The notes beneath the pieces are model-generated. The model was not told the origin of the DNA, did not search any database, and saw nothing but the letters and a program-made list of their open reading frames with translations. Of a stretch of DNA of 64,000 bases, positions 48,928-60,178 are shown piece after piece. Both the position numbers and the translations under genes were made by a program. The number at the start of each line of letters is the position of its first letter. Position 1 is the stretch's first letter. Source of the DNA: Citrobacter sedlakii NBRC 105722 (GTDB taxonomy: Bacteria > Pseudomonadota > Gammaproteobacteria > Enterobacterales > Enterobacteriaceae); contig NZ_BBNB01000017.1 of NCBI RefSeq assembly GCF_000759835.1, positions 1 through 64,000 of the forward strand, read 5' to 3'.

Positions 48928-49273
48928 GATTATTTCGATTAATTCGAGCGTGGTGTAATAACGTCACGCTCAATGATTAATCAAAATTATATTTTCATTA
49001 AATCTATATTTATAACTTTTTACGATATTTCGTTTATTTCCCCGCTTTTGTTAGATTCCTCACGAACTGTGTATTTGCTGCATTTACACCAATAAATCAG
49101 GATGATAATAATTATTAGCCTGTGAAAACACCCGCAATCGCTGTTTAATCATTCATGGGTTCAATTGCTGGTGTCAATATATATAAAAATAAAATTGTTC
49201 TTATCTCATTATTCACCACGCGTATTCCTACAGGAAAATGCTGATCATTCTTTATTTCAAGGAAAGCGAATAA
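48928..49273. other. AT-rich intergenic region upstream of the porin
   Basis: 346 bases without a gene. A 7-bp stem GAGCGTG/CACGCTC (48946-48971) follows the regulator and may be a weak terminator; the rest is AT-rich and must contain the porin promoter and leader, but no clear consensus element was found. Confidence 0.5.
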
Positions 49274-50665
49274 ATGAAGAAATCGACGTTATCTTTAGCA
49301 ATCGGATTATTATTAGTGGCAAATACCGGTTTCGCTAAAACAGCGCAATTGACTCTGGAACAACGGCTTGAGCAATTAGAGGCCCGACTGGCGGCGGCGG
49401 AAAACCGGGCGGCCCAGGCGGAAAGCCAGGTACAACAATTACAGGTCCAGCAGGCTGCGGAGATCCGCGAAATCAAAGCCGCTCAGGGCAACACTCCGGT
49501 TAACGGACAGACACCGACGGAAGAAACGCAGAAAAACGCCGCGACGCCAAATCTGCAGCTCTCCGGCTACGGCGATTTGAAAATCTACGGCGATGTGGAA
49601 TTCAACATGGATGCCGAAAGCAAACATGGCCTGCTGGCGATGACCAATGCCAATATGGATCCTGACACAACGAATGAACAATGGGATCTGAATGGCCGTA
49701 TCCTGCTGGGTTTTGACGGGATGCGGAAGCTGGATAACGGCTATTTCGCTGGCTTCTCGGCGCAGCCGTTAGGGGACATGTCCGGCACGGTGGACATTGA
49801 TGACGCGGTCTTCTTCTTCGGCAAGGAAAACGACTGGAAGGTGAAAGTCGGGCGTTTCGAAGCCTACGATATGTTCCCGCTGAATCAGGATACGTTTGTG
49901 GAACATTCCGGCAATACCGCTAACGATCTGTACGACGACGGCAGCGGCTATATCTACATGATGAAAGAAGGGCGCGGACGTTCCGACGCGGGCGGTAACT
50001 TCCTTGTCAGCAAGCAAATCGATAACTGGTATTTCGAACTCAACACCCTGCTGGAAGACGGTACCGCGCTGTTTAATGAGGGTGACTACCATGGTCGTGA
50101 GATGGATCAACAGAAAAACGTTGCCTATCTGCGCCCGGTTATCGCGTGGTCAAAAGATGAGTTCTCGGTGGCCGCGGCGATGGAATCGAACGTGGTCAAT
50201 AACGCCTACGGCTACACCGACGCACAGGGCGACTTTGTCGATCAGTCCGACCGCACCGGCTATGGCTTAACCATGACCTGGGACGGCTTAAAGACCGATC
50301 CGGACAACGGAGTGGTGCTTAACGTCAGCACCGCGTATCTGGATGCCAGCAGTGAAAAAGACTTTACCGCCGGGGTGAACGCCCTGTGGAAGCGCTTTGA
50401 GCTGGGGTATATTTACGCGCATAATAAGATTGATGAATATTCAGGTGTCGTCTGCGACGATGATTGCTGGATTAACGATGAAGGCACCTATGACATTCAT
50501 ACTATTCATGCGTCCTATCAGTTCGCCAACGTGATGGATATGGAGAACTTCAATATTTATCTCGGTACCTATTATTCCATCATGAACAGCGACGGCGATG
50601 ACGTTCACGGCGACGATTCCGACGACCGCTACGGCGCCCGCGTTCGCTTCAAATATTACTTCTGA
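49274..50665 (+). CDS. carbohydrate-selective outer membrane porin (RafY-like)
   Basis: 463 residues: signal peptide (about 1-21), a coiled-coil segment (about 27-62, heptad-like LEQRLEQLEARLAAAE) that would reach into the periplasm, a short linker, then a beta-barrel starting LSGYGDLKIYG and ending in the C-terminal phenylalanine of RVRFKYYF. The layout recalls RafY/ScrY-type glycoporins with N-terminal coiled coils. A C-x4-C pair (VVCDDDCW) near residue 395 could close a loop. Substrate unknown; it stands next to the rhamnose operon and 2 kb from the GH88-PTS locus. Confidence 0.75.
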   Translation: MKKSTLSLAIGLLLVANTGFAKTAQLTLEQRLEQLEARLAAAENRAAQAESQVQQLQVQQAAEIREIKAAQGNTPVNGQTPTEETQKNAATPNLQLSGYGDLKIYGDVEFNMDAESKHGLLAMTNANMDPDTTNEQWDLNGRILLGFDGMRKLDNGYFAGFSAQPLGDMSGTVDIDDAVFFFGKENDWKVKVGRFEAYDMFPLNQDTFVEHSGNTANDLYDDGSGYIYMMKEGRGRSDAGGNFLVSKQIDNWYFELNTLLEDGTALFNEGDYHGREMDQQKNVAYLRPVIAWSKDEFSVAAAMESNVVNNAYGYTDAQGDFVDQSDRTGYGLTMTWDGLKTDPDNGVVLNVSTAYLDASSEKDFTAGVNALWKRFELGYIYAHNKIDEYSGVVCDDDCWINDEGTYDIHTIHASYQFANVMDMENFNIYLGTYYSIMNSDGDDVHGDDSDDRYGARVRFKYYF

Positions 50666-50668
50666 TGC

Positions 50669-50693
50669 AAAAAGGCCCGGTATTCACCGGGCC
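50669..50693. terminator. terminator between porin and rha operon
   Basis: 8-bp stem GGCCCGGT/ACCGGGCC, ATTC loop; on the minus strand it is followed by five T, so it mainly ends the rhaBAD-...-rhaM transcript. Confidence 0.85.
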
Positions 50694-50708
50694 TGGACTC
50701 ACTGGCGC

Positions 50709-51023
50709 TTACGCCAGATAAAACACTTCCTTCAGTTCCGCGCTGACCGGGCTGTTGTCCGGGTTTGCGGGCATCACGTCGCGCATATGTTTCCACCAGC
50801 GCTGACACACGTCAGTATTCGCGACCGCGTTCCAGCGCTCTTCGGACTCAATCTCCACGGTGGCGAACAGCAGGTTGCGCGCTTCGTCGAGATAGATCGC
50901 ATAGTGATGCGCGCCGTGCGCTTTTAGCACCGCTTCCAGCTCCGGCCAGATGGGGTTATGGCGGCGCTGATACTCTTCGTGCGCGTCGCCGTTAACCTGC
51001 ATCACGAATGCTTTACGGATCAT
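50709..51023 (-). CDS. rhaM: L-rhamnose mutarotase RhaM
   Basis: 104-residue cytoplasmic enzyme that interconverts alpha and beta L-rhamnose for RhaA. The E. coli active-site residues, Tyr and His in [14 protein letters not shown] and the RWWKHM block, are conserved. Its ATG overlaps the dehydrogenase stop (ATGA); last gene of the rha operon. Confidence 0.96.
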   Translation of the reverse strand: MIRKAFVMQVNGDAHEEYQRRHNPIWPELEAVLKAHGAHHYAIYLDEARNLLFATVEIESEERWNAVANTDVCQRWWKHMRDVMPANPDNSPVSAELKEVFYLA

Positions 51024-52168
51024 AACGCCTCCAGGTATAGCTCGCGGACTTCATCACGGCTGGCAGTGCGCGGGTTGCATGGCGCGCATGGGTCAGCCAG
51101 CGCTTTATCCAGCCAGCCTTCGATGTCCTCTTTGGTTACGCCGAGTGCGCTGAACCCTTCCGGAATACCCACGCGTTTGCTCAGGGCGCGGATCGCATTA
51201 ATCGCTTCCATACTTGCCGCTTCATCGCTCATGCCGCGGGTATCCACCCCCATCGCTCCGGCGATGCGGGCAAAACGCGCGACGGCGTTCGGGCGGTTAA
51301 AGTTTTCAATGATCGGCAGCAGAATGGCGTTGCAAACGCCGTGCGGCAGGTTGTGAGTCGCGCCCGGCTGATGCGCCAGCGCATGAACCAGCCCCAGGCC
51401 GGCGCTGTTGAATGCCATCCCCGCCAGATACTGACCGAACGCCATCTGCTCACGGGCTTCCATGTTGTGGCCATCATCCACGGCTTTCGGCAGCCACAGG
51501 TTGATCAGACGGATAGCTTCCAGCGCGTTAGCGTCGGTTAGCGGGTGCGCGCCAACGGAAACGTAGGCTTCCACCGCGTGGGTCAGGGCATCCATACCGG
51601 TCGCCGCGGTGACGGACGCCGGAATATCCAGCATCACGCTGGCATCGTCTACCGCAATATCCGGAATGATATTCGGGTCGATGATCACTTCTTTTACCTG
51701 ACGTTCGGCGTCAATAATCACCGCGTTGCTGGTCATCTCAGCCGCTGTCCCGGCGGTGGTGTTGATCGCGACCAGCGGTACGCCCGGGTTCTTCACTTTG
51801 CCCACGCCGGAATAGGACGTGGATGGCGCCGGATTAGCGGTAAGGATTTTCACCGCTTTGGCGGTATCGATTGGGCTGCCGCCGCCAAATGCGATGATGT
51901 AGTCGCAGTTCGTCTCCTGATACGCCGCGTAACCCTTTTGCACCAGCGCTTCGGTTGGATTCGGGAACACCTCGTCAAACAGGTGATACGACATCTGGTG
52001 CGCATCCAGCGCGGTGAACAGGCTATCGAGTAGCCCAAGCTTCACCAATTGACCGTCGGTGACGATCAGCGCTTTTCCCCACTGCTTGTTCGCAACCAGA
52101 TTCACCATATCGCCAATCGCCCCTGCGCCGTGCAGGCTGATTTTGGGAAGTGCCAGCATAAAGCTCAT
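51020..52168 (-). CDS. iron-dependent alcohol dehydrogenase, probable lactaldehyde reductase (FucO/YiaY-type)
   Basis: 382-residue group III alcohol dehydrogenase. [10 protein letters not shown] (NAD site) and metal-ligand region [10 protein letters not shown]...[16 protein letters not shown] are intact. By context it reduces L-lactaldehyde, the RhaD product, to 1,2-propanediol. Its sequence looks closer to YiaY/AdhE-type enzymes than to E. coli FucO, so I do not assign the symbol. E. coli K-12 has no such gene inside rhaBADM. 226 bases without a recognisable gene separate it from rhaD. Confidence 0.85.
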   Translation of the reverse strand: MSFMLALPKISLHGAGAIGDMVNLVANKQWGKALIVTDGQLVKLGLLDSLFTALDAHQMSYHLFDEVFPNPTEALVQKGYAAYQETNCDYIIAFGGGSPIDTAKAVKILTANPAPSTSYSGVGKVKNPGVPLVAINTTAGTAAEMTSNAVIIDAERQVKEVIIDPNIIPDIAVDDASVMLDIPASVTAATGMDALTHAVEAYVSVGAHPLTDANALEAIRLINLWLPKAVDDGHNMEAREQMAFGQYLAGMAFNSAGLGLVHALAHQPGATHNLPHGVCNAILLPIIENFNRPNAVARFARIAGAMGVDTRGMSDEAASMEAINAIRALSKRVGIPEGFSALGVTKEDIEGWLDKALADPCAPCNPRTASRDEVRELYLEAL

Positions 52169-52394
52169 GTTATTCTCCTTAATTACGATGAAATTATGTC
52201 CGGCGGCGCTGCGCTTGCATGGCGCCGGAACCGCCAGGGATAGGGATGCCGCTCAGTACCCCACAGGCTGCCACGGCCTGCCAGTCAAAACCGTTAGCCA
52301 CATCGACATATGCAACAGCGAAACGGGAGATCCACATATTGCCGCTCTGGTAAGGTTTCAGCGCGGCAACGGTGAGCGGGGCGCGATGTTGCGA

Positions 52395-53222
52395 TTAATA
52401 CAGTTCTAATGCGCTGGCGAGTGGGGTGACGCCGAAACGTTTACCCAGCGCGATCAGTTCTTCACGGCTGATGGTTTGCTTCATGCCGCCCATCGACAAC
52501 ACTTTGACTAACACTTCGGCGGACTTCTCTGCGGTGTCGATCAGGCCGAACGCTTCATCCAGCGTCGGGCCGCTGCCAAACACGCCGTGGAACGGCCACA
52601 GGACCAGCGAATGTTTTTGCATTTCCTGTGCGGTGGCCTGGCCGATGTCGTCGGTGCCCGGCACCATCCACGGCAGAATGCCGACGCCGTCCGGGAACAC
52701 CACCAGACACTCGGTACTGCCTTCCCACAGCTTGCGGGTGATGAGATCGGTGCTGTTTTCCAGCACGTAGGTCAGGGCGATCAGGTTGGTCGCGTGGCAG
52801 TGCATGATCACACGATCTTTGCCATGGGTCGCGTTGATGCGCTCGCAGTGGGAGAGGAAGTGCGCCGGCAGTTCAGAGGTCGGCACCGCCTCGTGGGTCA
52901 GTCCCCATAAAATGTGATAGCCCGCGCCGTCGCTATCGACTTTCACCACGCCTAAATTGGCTGCCGGGTCGAGCTGCACATTGCGGAAAAATTTACCGGA
53001 ACCGGTCACGATAAACGGCGTGTTCGCCAACAGCGGCATTGGCTGGCTCAGGGCGATGTAACGTGGCGCGGCGTGGAAGTCTGCGCTGAACGGCGCAATA
53101 TCCGCCTCGTCGAGACGCAGCGTCAGGTTGCCGCCGTTGCGCTCGTCCCAGCCTTTCAGCCAGGCATCGGAGGTGGCTTTGATCATCCCCTGAACAAACC
53201 AGGAATCGGTAATGTTTTGCAT
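52395..53222 (-). CDS. rhaD: rhamnulose-1-phosphate aldolase
   Basis: Class II zinc aldolase of 275 residues cleaving L-rhamnulose 1-phosphate into DHAP and L-lactaldehyde. Zinc histidines are in HCHATN and [15 protein letters not shown] and the catalytic Glu region are conserved. The ATG at 53222 is chosen by identity to E. coli RhaD; an ATG seven codons earlier has no ribosome site. Confidence 0.97.
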   Translation of the reverse strand: MQNITDSWFVQGMIKATSDAWLKGWDERNGGNLTLRLDEADIAPFSADFHAAPRYIALSQPMPLLANTPFIVTGSGKFFRNVQLDPAANLGVVKVDSDGAGYHILWGLTHEAVPTSELPAHFLSHCERINATHGKDRVIMHCHATNLIALTYVLENSTDLITRKLWEGSTECLVVFPDGVGILPWMVPGTDDIGQATAQEMQKHSLVLWPFHGVFGSGPTLDEAFGLIDTAEKSAEVLVKVLSMGGMKQTISREELIALGKRFGVTPLASALELY

Positions 53223-53286
53223 AATATAGTGTACCTGTCTCATTATTTGCCCGATGGCGCTGGGCCGATCGGGCCTACGATTTGTC

Positions 53287-54546
53287 TTAACGACGTTGAC
53301 TGAGGAGCGCTTTCTCGTATGCGCGTACGTTTTCCAGCCACTGGCTACCGGCTGGCGTATCGTGACGCTGGCAGTACATTTCCCAAACCGCCTGCCACGG
53401 CAGTGATTTTTGTTCTTCCAGCAGCGCCAGACGCGCGGTGTAATCGCCGCTGGCTTCCAGCTGGCGCAGTTGTTCTGTTGGCTCCAGCAACGCGCGCAGC
53501 AGCGCTTTTTTCATGTTGCGGGTGCCGATAACCCATGCCGCGATGCGGTTGATGGAGGCGTCGAAGAAATCGAGACCGATATGGACGCGGTCGAACAAAT
53601 TGTGGCGTACGATCTCGCTGGCGATCGCCTGGGTCTCGTCGTCCAGCAGCACCACGTGGTCGCTGTCCCAACGGACCGGGCGGCTGACGTGCAGCAGCAG
53701 GCGCGGCACGTAAAGCATCGCGGCAGAGATCTTGTCGGAAATCACTTCAGTTGGATGGAAGTGGCCTGCGTCCAGGCACAGCGCGGTCTGGCGGCTGGTG
53801 GCATAGCCCATATAAAATTCGTTGGAGCCGACGGTGTAGCTTTCCGCGCCGATGCCAAACAGTTTGCTTTCCACGGCATCGATGTGATGCGCTGGATCGA
53901 GTTTCTCGCTGATCACCTCGTCCAGTGCGTCCAGCAGACGCTGGCGCGGCGCTAAGCGGTCAACGGTAATGTCTTTCATGCCGTCCGGGATCCAGATATT
54001 CATCACCGACGGCGTGCCCAGTTGTTCGCCAAAGTAAGCGGAAACGCGGCGGCTGGCCTTGCAGTGATCGATCCAGAACTGACGGGTTTTGTCGTCGGCA
54101 TGGGAAAGGGTGAAGCCGTCTGCGCTCAACGGATGCGAGAAGCAGGACGGGTTAAAGTCCAGCCCGAGCTGGTTCGCTTTTGCCCATTCCACCCAGTTTT
54201 TAAAGTGTTCCGGTTTTATCTGGTCGCGGGAAACCGGGGTCTCCGACTCCAGATAAATGGCGTGCAGGTTCAGGCGCTTCGGCCCTGGGATCAGGCTCAG
54301 CGCTTGCTCAAGGTCGGCGCGAAGCTCCGTGGCGTTACGTGCTTTACCCGGGTAGTTGCCGGTGGCCTGAATGCCGCCGGTAAGCGATCCTTCCGGATTT
54401 TCAAAACCGGCTACGTCATCGCCCTGCCAGCAGTGCATGGATACCGGCAGACGATCGAGCTGGCGCAGCGCCTCCTCGACATCAATACCTACAGCGGCGA
54501 AGCGTTGTTTCGCCAGTTCCCAGGCTTGTTCCAGTTGAGTGGTCAT
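53287..54546 (-). CDS. rhaA: L-rhamnose isomerase
   Basis: 419-residue metal-dependent isomerase converting L-rhamnose to L-rhamnulose. Nearly identical to E. coli RhaA; metal-binding blocks [26 protein letters not shown] and [13 protein letters not shown] are present. The start at 54546 overlaps the rhaB stop (ATGA). Confidence 0.98.
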   Translation of the reverse strand: MTTQLEQAWELAKQRFAAVGIDVEEALRQLDRLPVSMHCWQGDDVAGFENPEGSLTGGIQATGNYPGKARNATELRADLEQALSLIPGPKRLNLHAIYLESETPVSRDQIKPEHFKNWVEWAKANQLGLDFNPSCFSHPLSADGFTLSHADDKTRQFWIDHCKASRRVSAYFGEQLGTPSVMNIWIPDGMKDITVDRLAPRQRLLDALDEVISEKLDPAHHIDAVESKLFGIGAESYTVGSNEFYMGYATSRQTALCLDAGHFHPTEVISDKISAAMLYVPRLLLHVSRPVRWDSDHVVLLDDETQAIASEIVRHNLFDRVHIGLDFFDASINRIAAWVIGTRNMKKALLRALLEPTEQLRQLEASGDYTARLALLEEQKSLPWQAVWEMYCQRHDTPAGSQWLENVRAYEKALLSQRR

Positions 54547-56012
54547 GCGCAAAGCTCCTTTGTCTGTCGTTTTGCGTGAAATTGCGCGACATAGCGGGCA
54601 ATTTCACTGTCAGGATGAGGGGTAAAAGTCGTCAGGTTATAGTTGGCGGTGACCACCTGGCGGAAGTCATCGACGTTGCTCAGTTCATCTAAGGTCATCA
54701 GTTGAATGCCGATATTACCGAGCGTAGAGGCTTCGATCGGACCGGCCATCACGCGGATGCCGCAGGCGTCGGCGCAGAGTTGGTTAAGCAGGGCGTTCTG
54801 GCAGCCGCCGCCGACGATGTGTAACTGGGTGAAGGCCTCGCCGCGCAGGGCCGCCAGTTCTTCAAGCACATCGGCGTACAGCAGCGCCAGGCTGTCGAAA
54901 ATGCAGCGCGCCAGTTCCGCGTCGCTGACCGGTACCGGTTGTCCGGATTCGCGGCAGGCCGCCTGTATTTCCGCGCACATGTCGTCCGGGTTGATAAAGC
55001 GATCGTCGTTAGGGTTGATCAGGAAGCGGCAGGCTTTTAACGTCTGCGTTTCGGCGATCAGCGCAGGGAGATCGCCGATCTGGCGTTCTTTCAGCACGCG
55101 CTGGAGCAGCCACAGCCCCATGATATTTTTCAGCACCCGGTAACGGCCTTCCGCGCCGCCTTCGTTGGTGATATTGGCCGCCAACGCCGCGTCGTTGGTG
55201 TACGGCGTACGGCTTTCAAAGCCCATTAACGACCAGGTTCCCGACGAGAGGTAGGCGCTATGGGTATCGGCCAGCGGAGAGGCGATCACCGCGCTGGCGG
55301 TGTCATGACTGGCGACGGCAACCACCGGAATTGCGTTCTTCTGCGGACAAATCCAGTAGCCAATGACATTGCCGGGATGCGTAGGGCGGCCAAACCAGGT
55401 TTTCTCCGCACCGGTCCAGGCCAGCAGGGTCTCATCCCAGTCGTCGCTGTTGATATTGACCAGTTGGGTGGTGGTGGCGTTGGTGTATTCCCAGTTCATT
55501 TCGCCGGTAAGACGATAGCTGAAGTAGTCAGGGATCAGCAGCGCGTGAGCCACTTGCGACACCAGTTCTGGCTGCTGTTCGACCAGCGCGCGCAGTTGGT
55601 ACAGCGTATTGAACGGCAGAAACTGGATCCCGCTACGCTGATAAATATCGCCTTTACCGATCTGCGCCTGCGCCAGCGGCATAATGCCGGTGGTGCGGCT
55701 GTCGCGGTAGGAGACCGGTAGCCCGACCCGCTGGCCCTGCTTATCCAGCAGGACATAGTCCACACCCCAGGTGTCGATGCCGATGCTGTCAATGCGGATG
55801 CCTTCATCGCAAACTTTCTCCAGCCCGAGGCGAATGGCGTCTTCAAGACTGTCGACGTCCCACGTATCAAAACCGTCCTGTTTTTGCAGGCAGTTTACGA
55901 AGCGGTGGATTTCACGCAGCGTCAGGGTGCGATGTTCACTGTCATAGCGCGCCAGCATTACGCGTCCGCTGGATGCGCCGAGATCGACAGCGACACAATG
56001 GCGAAAAGTCAT
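54543..56012 (-). CDS. rhaB: rhamnulokinase
   Basis: FGGY-family kinase of 489 residues phosphorylating L-rhamnulose at C1. N-terminal phosphate loop DLGASSGRV (8-16), central GIDTWGVDY, and C-terminal [12 protein letters not shown]. First gene of rhaB-rhaA-rhaD-dehydrogenase-rhaM; divergent from rhaSR. Confidence 0.98.
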   Translation of the reverse strand: MTFRHCVAVDLGASSGRVMLARYDSEHRTLTLREIHRFVNCLQKQDGFDTWDVDSLEDAIRLGLEKVCDEGIRIDSIGIDTWGVDYVLLDKQGQRVGLPVSYRDSRTTGIMPLAQAQIGKGDIYQRSGIQFLPFNTLYQLRALVEQQPELVSQVAHALLIPDYFSYRLTGEMNWEYTNATTTQLVNINSDDWDETLLAWTGAEKTWFGRPTHPGNVIGYWICPQKNAIPVVAVASHDTASAVIASPLADTHSAYLSSGTWSLMGFESRTPYTNDAALAANITNEGGAEGRYRVLKNIMGLWLLQRVLKERQIGDLPALIAETQTLKACRFLINPNDDRFINPDDMCAEIQAACRESGQPVPVSDAELARCIFDSLALLYADVLEELAALRGEAFTQLHIVGGGCQNALLNQLCADACGIRVMAGPIEASTLGNIGIQLMTLDELSNVDDFRQVVTANYNLTTFTPHPDSEIARYVAQFHAKRQTKELCA

Positions 56013-56314
56013 AGCGAGGTCCTTCTGAGTTTCATTGCGCTCAGTCTAAAAAACCTCGTCATGGCTCACCTTCTTGTTACTGACAGCCATAATTAGCCGC
56101 TGGCAAGAAAGCAAAGATGAACGTGATAGCGTTCACAGTTTCCAGTTATACCGCCCCGTTTTCCTGATGTGATGTCGACCGCATTTCCGGATCTTTCCCG
56201 CCTTTTCTTGAAAAATTGACGCTGTTTGCTCAGTTTCGTGTCGAAAATTTAAGGTGAGGTTGATAACCCTTAATTACTATTTTGCCATGTTCATTTCATC
56301 CGGAAGGGATCATC
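56013..56314. promoter_or_regulatory. rhaB-rhaS divergent control region
   Basis: 302 bases. rhaB -10 is TAGACT on the minus strand (56043-56048), placing the start about 25 bases before the rhaB ATG as in E. coli. The RhaS site covers about 56062-56100. A strong CRP site CGTGATAGCGTTCACA lies at 56122-56137. The rhaSR promoter and RhaR sites lie to the right; I could not delimit them. Confidence 0.8.
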
Positions 56315-57151
56315 ATGACCGTACTGCACAGCGTGGATTTTTTCCCATCAGGTAAAGCGCCTGTCGCCATTGAGCCCCGGCTGCCACAGTCTGCCTTTCC
56401 GGAGCATCACCATGATTTTCATGAAATTGTGATTGTGGAACACGGCACAGGCATCCATGTGTTTAACGGACAGCCGTATACCATTAGCGGCGGCACCGTC
56501 TGTTTTGTTCGCGATCACGATCGGCACTTATATGAACACACCGATAACCTTTGCCTGACCAATGTGCTCTACCGTTCGCCCGATGCGTTCCAGTTTTTGT
56601 CCGGGCTGGATCAACTGCTGCCCCAGGAACAGGATGGGGCGTACCCTTCGCACTGGCGGGTGAACCAAAGCGTGCTTCAACAGGTGCGCCACCTGGTGGC
56701 GCAGATGGAACAACGCGATGAAGAAATGGATCTCCCCGCGCTGGCGAACCGCGAAATTGTGTTTATGCAACTGCTGGTATTACTGCGCAGAAGCAGTCTG
56801 ATGGAAGGGGCGGAAAATAACGACGCGCGACTGAATCAACTGATGGCGTGGCTGGAAGACCATTTCGCCGAAGAAGTATGCTGGGAGGCGCTGGCTGACC
56901 GGTTCTCGCTGTCGCTGCGTACTCTGCATCGTCAGCTCAAGCAGCACACCGGGCTGACGCCCCAGCGCTATCTTAATCGCCTTCGTCTTATCAAAGCTCG
57001 CCACCTCCTGCGACACAGTGATGAAAGCGTAACGGACATCGCCTATCACTGCGGTTTCGGCGACAGTAACCACTTTTCGACGCTATTTCGTCGCGAGTTT
57101 AACTGGTCGCCACGCGATATCCGTCAGGGACGCGATGCGTTACTTCAGTAA
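56315..57151 (+). CDS. rhaS: rhaBAD/rhaT activator RhaS
   Basis: AraC-family activator of 278 residues: N-terminal rhamnose-binding cupin ([17 protein letters not shown]) and C-terminal double helix-turn-helix ([20 protein letters not shown] ... [13 protein letters not shown]). The start at 56315 has GGAAGGG upstream and gives the E. coli length. Confidence 0.96.
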   Translation: MTVLHSVDFFPSGKAPVAIEPRLPQSAFPEHHHDFHEIVIVEHGTGIHVFNGQPYTISGGTVCFVRDHDRHLYEHTDNLCLTNVLYRSPDAFQFLSGLDQLLPQEQDGAYPSHWRVNQSVLQQVRHLVAQMEQRDEEMDLPALANREIVFMQLLVLLRRSSLMEGAENNDARLNQLMAWLEDHFAEEVCWEALADRFSLSLRTLHRQLKQHTGLTPQRYLNRLRLIKARHLLRHSDESVTDIAYHCGFGDSNHFSTLFRREFNWSPRDIRQGRDALLQ

Positions 57152-57209
57152 CGCGAATGCAGTCACCGTTTTTTGCTGCGAGATTTGTTAGTAATGATGC
57201 AATGATGGA

Positions 57210-57293
57210 GCCGGATAGCGATGCGTTAGCGTTCTATCCGGCCTGCGTGTCACGCTTTTTGTAGGCCGGGTAAGGCGGTAACCGTCATCCGGC
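57210..57293. repeat. pair of REP elements (BIME) between rhaS and rhaR
   Basis: Two palindromes: GCCGGATAGCG...TTCTATCCGGC (57210-57242) and GCCGGGTAAGGC...GTCATCCGGC (57264-57293). The second ends beside the rhaR ribosome site (57295-57300). Confidence 0.85.
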
Positions 57294-57306
57294 AGGGAAG
57301 ACTTTG

Positions 57307-58155
57307 GTGGCGAATCAGTTAGTCCTGTTAAAAAAAGACTTTTTTGCCGGTGATGAACAGGCTGTCGCCGTCGCCGATCGCTATCCGCAGAGCGTGTTTG
57401 CTGAACATACCCATGAATTCTGTGAACTGGTAATGGTGTGGCGTGGTAACGGGCTGCACGTGCTCAATGATCGTCCGTACCGGATTACGCGTGGCGATCT
57501 GTTTTACATTCGCGCGGAAGACAAGCACTCCTACACCTCGGTTAATGACCTCGTGCTGCAGAATATTATCTATTGCCCGGAGCGGCTTAAGCTGAACCTT
57601 GCCTGGGAGAGCGCCATTCCCGGTTTCAACGGTACGCCAAGACAGCCGCACTGGCGATTGGGCAGCGCCGGAATGACCCAGGCGCGCCAGGTGATTAACC
57701 AGCTTGAGCATGAAAGTCATCAGCACGATCCGCTGGTTAATGACATGGCGGAACTGTTGTTCGGGCAACTGGTGATGACGTTGAAGCGTCACCGCTACGC
57801 TACCGACAACCTGCCAGCCACTTCCAGCGAAACCCTGCTTGATAAACTGATCACCGCGCTGGCGGGTAGCCTTGAGCGCCCGTTCGCGCTGGATGCATTT
57901 TGCGATCGGGAAGGGTGTAGCGAGCGCGTGCTGCGCCAGCAGTTCCGCAATCAGACCGGTATGACCATCAACCAGTATCAGCGCCAGGTGCGCGTCTGCC
58001 ATGCGCAATATTTGCTTCAGCACAGCCGCCTGATGATCAGTGAAATTTCGATGCAGTGCGGGTTTGAGGACAGTAACTATTTTTCGGTGGTGTTCACCCG
58101 GGAAACCGGGATGACGCCCAGTCAGTGGCGTCATCTCAGTACTCAAACCGATTAA
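57307..58155 (+). CDS. rhaR: rhaSR activator RhaR
   Basis: AraC-family activator of 282 residues that, with L-rhamnose, turns on rhaSR. Cupin with [18 protein letters not shown]-terminal HTH pair ending [20 protein letters not shown]. The start is GTG at 57307 (a TTG one codon earlier is open) because it gives the E. coli N-terminus; AGGGAAG lies upstream. Its stop overlaps the rhaT stop on the other strand. Confidence 0.95.
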   Translation: MANQLVLLKKDFFAGDEQAVAVADRYPQSVFAEHTHEFCELVMVWRGNGLHVLNDRPYRITRGDLFYIRAEDKHSYTSVNDLVLQNIIYCPERLKLNLAWESAIPGFNGTPRQPHWRLGSAGMTQARQVINQLEHESHQHDPLVNDMAELLFGQLVMTLKRHRYATDNLPATSSETLLDKLITALAGSLERPFALDAFCDREGCSERVLRQQFRNQTGMTINQYQRQVRVCHAQYLLQHSRLMISEISMQCGFEDSNYFSVVFTRETGMTPSQWRHLSTQTD

Positions 58156-59186
58156 CTGGCCATTCCCAGACCAACGATATTGGCGGCAATAATGATGACC
58201 ACACAGCCCAGACTCAGTACACCGACAGGACGACGTCCGGCGTTGTTCCACTCTTTCAGTACCAGTCCGACGATCCCGCCGCAGAGTACGTAGAAGCTCA
58301 TGTGCAGCATCCAGCTAATGTAGTCGTACTGCGCCGGAATGCGCGCGTGGCCCCAGGCGTAAAAGAAGAACTGTAAGTACCACATCAGACCGCCCAGCGC
58401 GGAGAGCAGTATGTTGGAGACGATCAGCGGTTTTGCCAGCGAGAAGTCGGCTTTTATCGACAGATCTTTTACTTTTGCCAGACGAATAAAGCAGAAGCCA
58501 AGGTTAACCAGCGCGCCGCCGCCCATAATCACCACATAGCTTGGCAGAGCGACATACAGCGGATCGACACCCAGCGCGGCAGCCGCTTCGTGCATCGGTT
58601 TTGCAGCGTTCATCGCAAAGGACATCCCGGCAGAGAAGATGCCGCACATCACTGCCAGCAACAGGCCTTTTTTCAGATTGAAATCCTCGGCCTTGATGCC
58701 CATTTTACGCTCTTTAAGCTGACCGGCGCGGGTGACGATCGCGACGCCAATCAGCGCCACCAGCACGCCCAGCAGCGTCATCCGCCCGCCTTCGGTGTTG
58801 ATCAGCACATCAAAATTGCCGTTGATGATAGGCGTCATCAGCGTACCGACAATCAGCGTGATGCCAATCGCGATACCAATGCCCATCGACATGCCGAGAT
58901 AGCGCATTGTCAGGCCATAGTTGATGTTGCCGATACCCCACATGGCGCCGAACAGGAACACGGGCAGCAGAGTAGAAAGATTGAAGGAGCTGAAATAGCC
59001 CCAGAAGTCAGGCAACAACATGGCGCTGATGGCCCAGGGCAGGATCAGCCAGGAGACTATGCCCCCCACCGACCACATGGTTTCCCATGACCACTGTTTA
59101 ACTTGTTTGAACGGGGCATAGAAACAGGCTGCACTGGCCGCACCTATCAAATGCCAAAAGATACCCATCGTAATCGCGTTACTCAT
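58152..59186 (-). CDS. rhaT: L-rhamnose:H+ symporter RhaT
   Basis: 344-residue inner-membrane carrier with ten predicted helices, in the drug/metabolite transporter fold. Nearly identical to E. coli RhaT. The start at 59186 has GAGGA upstream; 13 further codons are open but not conserved. Convergent with rhaR, divergent from sodA; expected to be activated by RhaS and CRP from the region 59187-59340. Confidence 0.97.
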   Translation of the reverse strand: MSNAITMGIFWHLIGAASAACFYAPFKQVKQWSWETMWSVGGIVSWLILPWAISAMLLPDFWGYFSSFNLSTLLPVFLFGAMWGIGNINYGLTMRYLGMSMGIGIAIGITLIVGTLMTPIINGNFDVLINTEGGRMTLLGVLVALIGVAIVTRAGQLKERKMGIKAEDFNLKKGLLLAVMCGIFSAGMSFAMNAAKPMHEAAAALGVDPLYVALPSYVVIMGGGALVNLGFCFIRLAKVKDLSIKADFSLAKPLIVSNILLSALGGLMWYLQFFFYAWGHARIPAQYDYISWMLHMSFYVLCGGIVGLVLKEWNNAGRRPVGVLSLGCVVIIIAANIVGLGMAS

Positions 59187-59379
59187 CACGTCATCCTCAT
59201 TGTTTTTATCGTCGGTTTTACCCATCCGACGTCATGAGTTTAAAAAGTGCGCAGATACATAACCTTTTAACGGTTGCCGCAGTCACGGCGTTGATGGCAA
59301 TCAGGACGTTAACTGAGTGATTTGGCTCACATATCAGGTAAAGTGAGAAAAAAAGATATCCCTACAAAAACTACGGCAT

Positions 59380-59416
59380 TGATAATCATTTTCAATATCA
59401 TTTAATTAACTATAAT
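59380..59416 (+). promoter_or_regulatory. sodA promoter with Fur box
   Basis: TATAAT -10 at 59411-59416, -35 TTTTCA at 59389-59394 (16-base spacing). The overlapping TTGATAATCATTTTCAATAT resembles the Fur box, explaining iron repression. The 5' UTR would be about 50 bases. Confidence 0.8.
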
Positions 59417-59473
59417 GAACCAACTGCTTACGCGGCATTAACACCCAGCCGCTCGACAATAATGGAGATGATT

Positions 59474-60094
59474 ATGAGTTATACACTGCCATCCCTGCCG
59501 TACGCTTACGATGCACTGGAACCGCACTTCGATAAGCAGACGATGGAAATCCACCATACCAAACACCACCAGACTTACGTTAACAACGCTAACGCAGCGC
59601 TGGAAAGCCTGCCGGAACTGGCCGCGCTGCCGGTTGAAGAACTGATTACGAAGCTGGATCAGGTGCCTGCGGACAAGAAAACGGTTCTGCGTAACAACGC
59701 GGGCGGCCATGCTAACCACAGCCTGTTCTGGAAAGGCCTGAAAAAAGGCACCACCCTGCAGGGCGACCTGAAAGCCGCTATCGAGCGCGACTTCGGTTCC
59801 GTTGATAACTTCAAAGCGGAATTCGAGAAAGCCGCTGCCACCCGTTTCGGCTCCGGCTGGGCGTGGCTGGTGCTGCAAGGCGATAAACTGGCTGTTGTTT
59901 CTACCGCCAACCAGGACTCCCCGCTGATGGGTGAAGCGATTTCTGGCGCATCCGGCTTCCCGATCCTGGGTCTGGACGTGTGGGAGCACGCTTACTACCT
60001 GAAATTCCAGAACCGCCGTCCGGACTACATCAAAGAGTTCTGGAACGTGGTGAACTGGGACGAAGCTGCGGCGCGTTTCGCGGCTAAAAAATAA
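59474..60094 (+). CDS. sodA: manganese superoxide dismutase
   Basis: 206-residue cytoplasmic enzyme dismutating superoxide. Metal ligands H27 (IHHTKHH), H82 ([10 protein letters not shown]), D168 and H172 (DVWEHAYY). The start at 59474 has GGAG upstream; four extra upstream codons are open but lack support. Confidence 0.98.
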   Translation: MSYTLPSLPYAYDALEPHFDKQTMEIHHTKHHQTYVNNANAALESLPELAALPVEELITKLDQVPADKKTVLRNNAGGHANHSLFWKGLKKGTTLQGDLKAAIERDFGSVDNFKAEFEKAAATRFGSGWAWLVLQGDKLAVVSTANQDSPLMGEAISGASGFPILGLDVWEHAYYLKFQNRRPDYIKEFWNVVNWDEAAARFAAKK

Positions 60095-60101
60095 TTTGTC
60101 T

Positions 60102-60129
60102 GCCGGATGGCGCGGTGACGCCATCCGGT
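60102..60129. repeat. REP element
   Basis: GCCGGATGGCG/CGCCATCCGGT palindrome just after sodA. Confidence 0.8.
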
Positions 60130-60139
60130 ACGCATCAGC

Positions 60140-60178
60140 AGGCCCGGTGAGCGAGAGCGCCGCCGGGCCTGTTTTTTT
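60140..60178 (+). terminator. sodA terminator
   Basis: 8-bp stem AGGCCCGG/CCGGGCCT with a 15-base loop, then seven T that overlap the stop codon of the convergent gene. Confidence 0.88.

Noticed and set aside
52169-52394. Possible small gene between rhaD and the dehydrogenase
   Set aside because: Short frames exist, but none has a ribosome site or recognisable product; I see nothing firm there.
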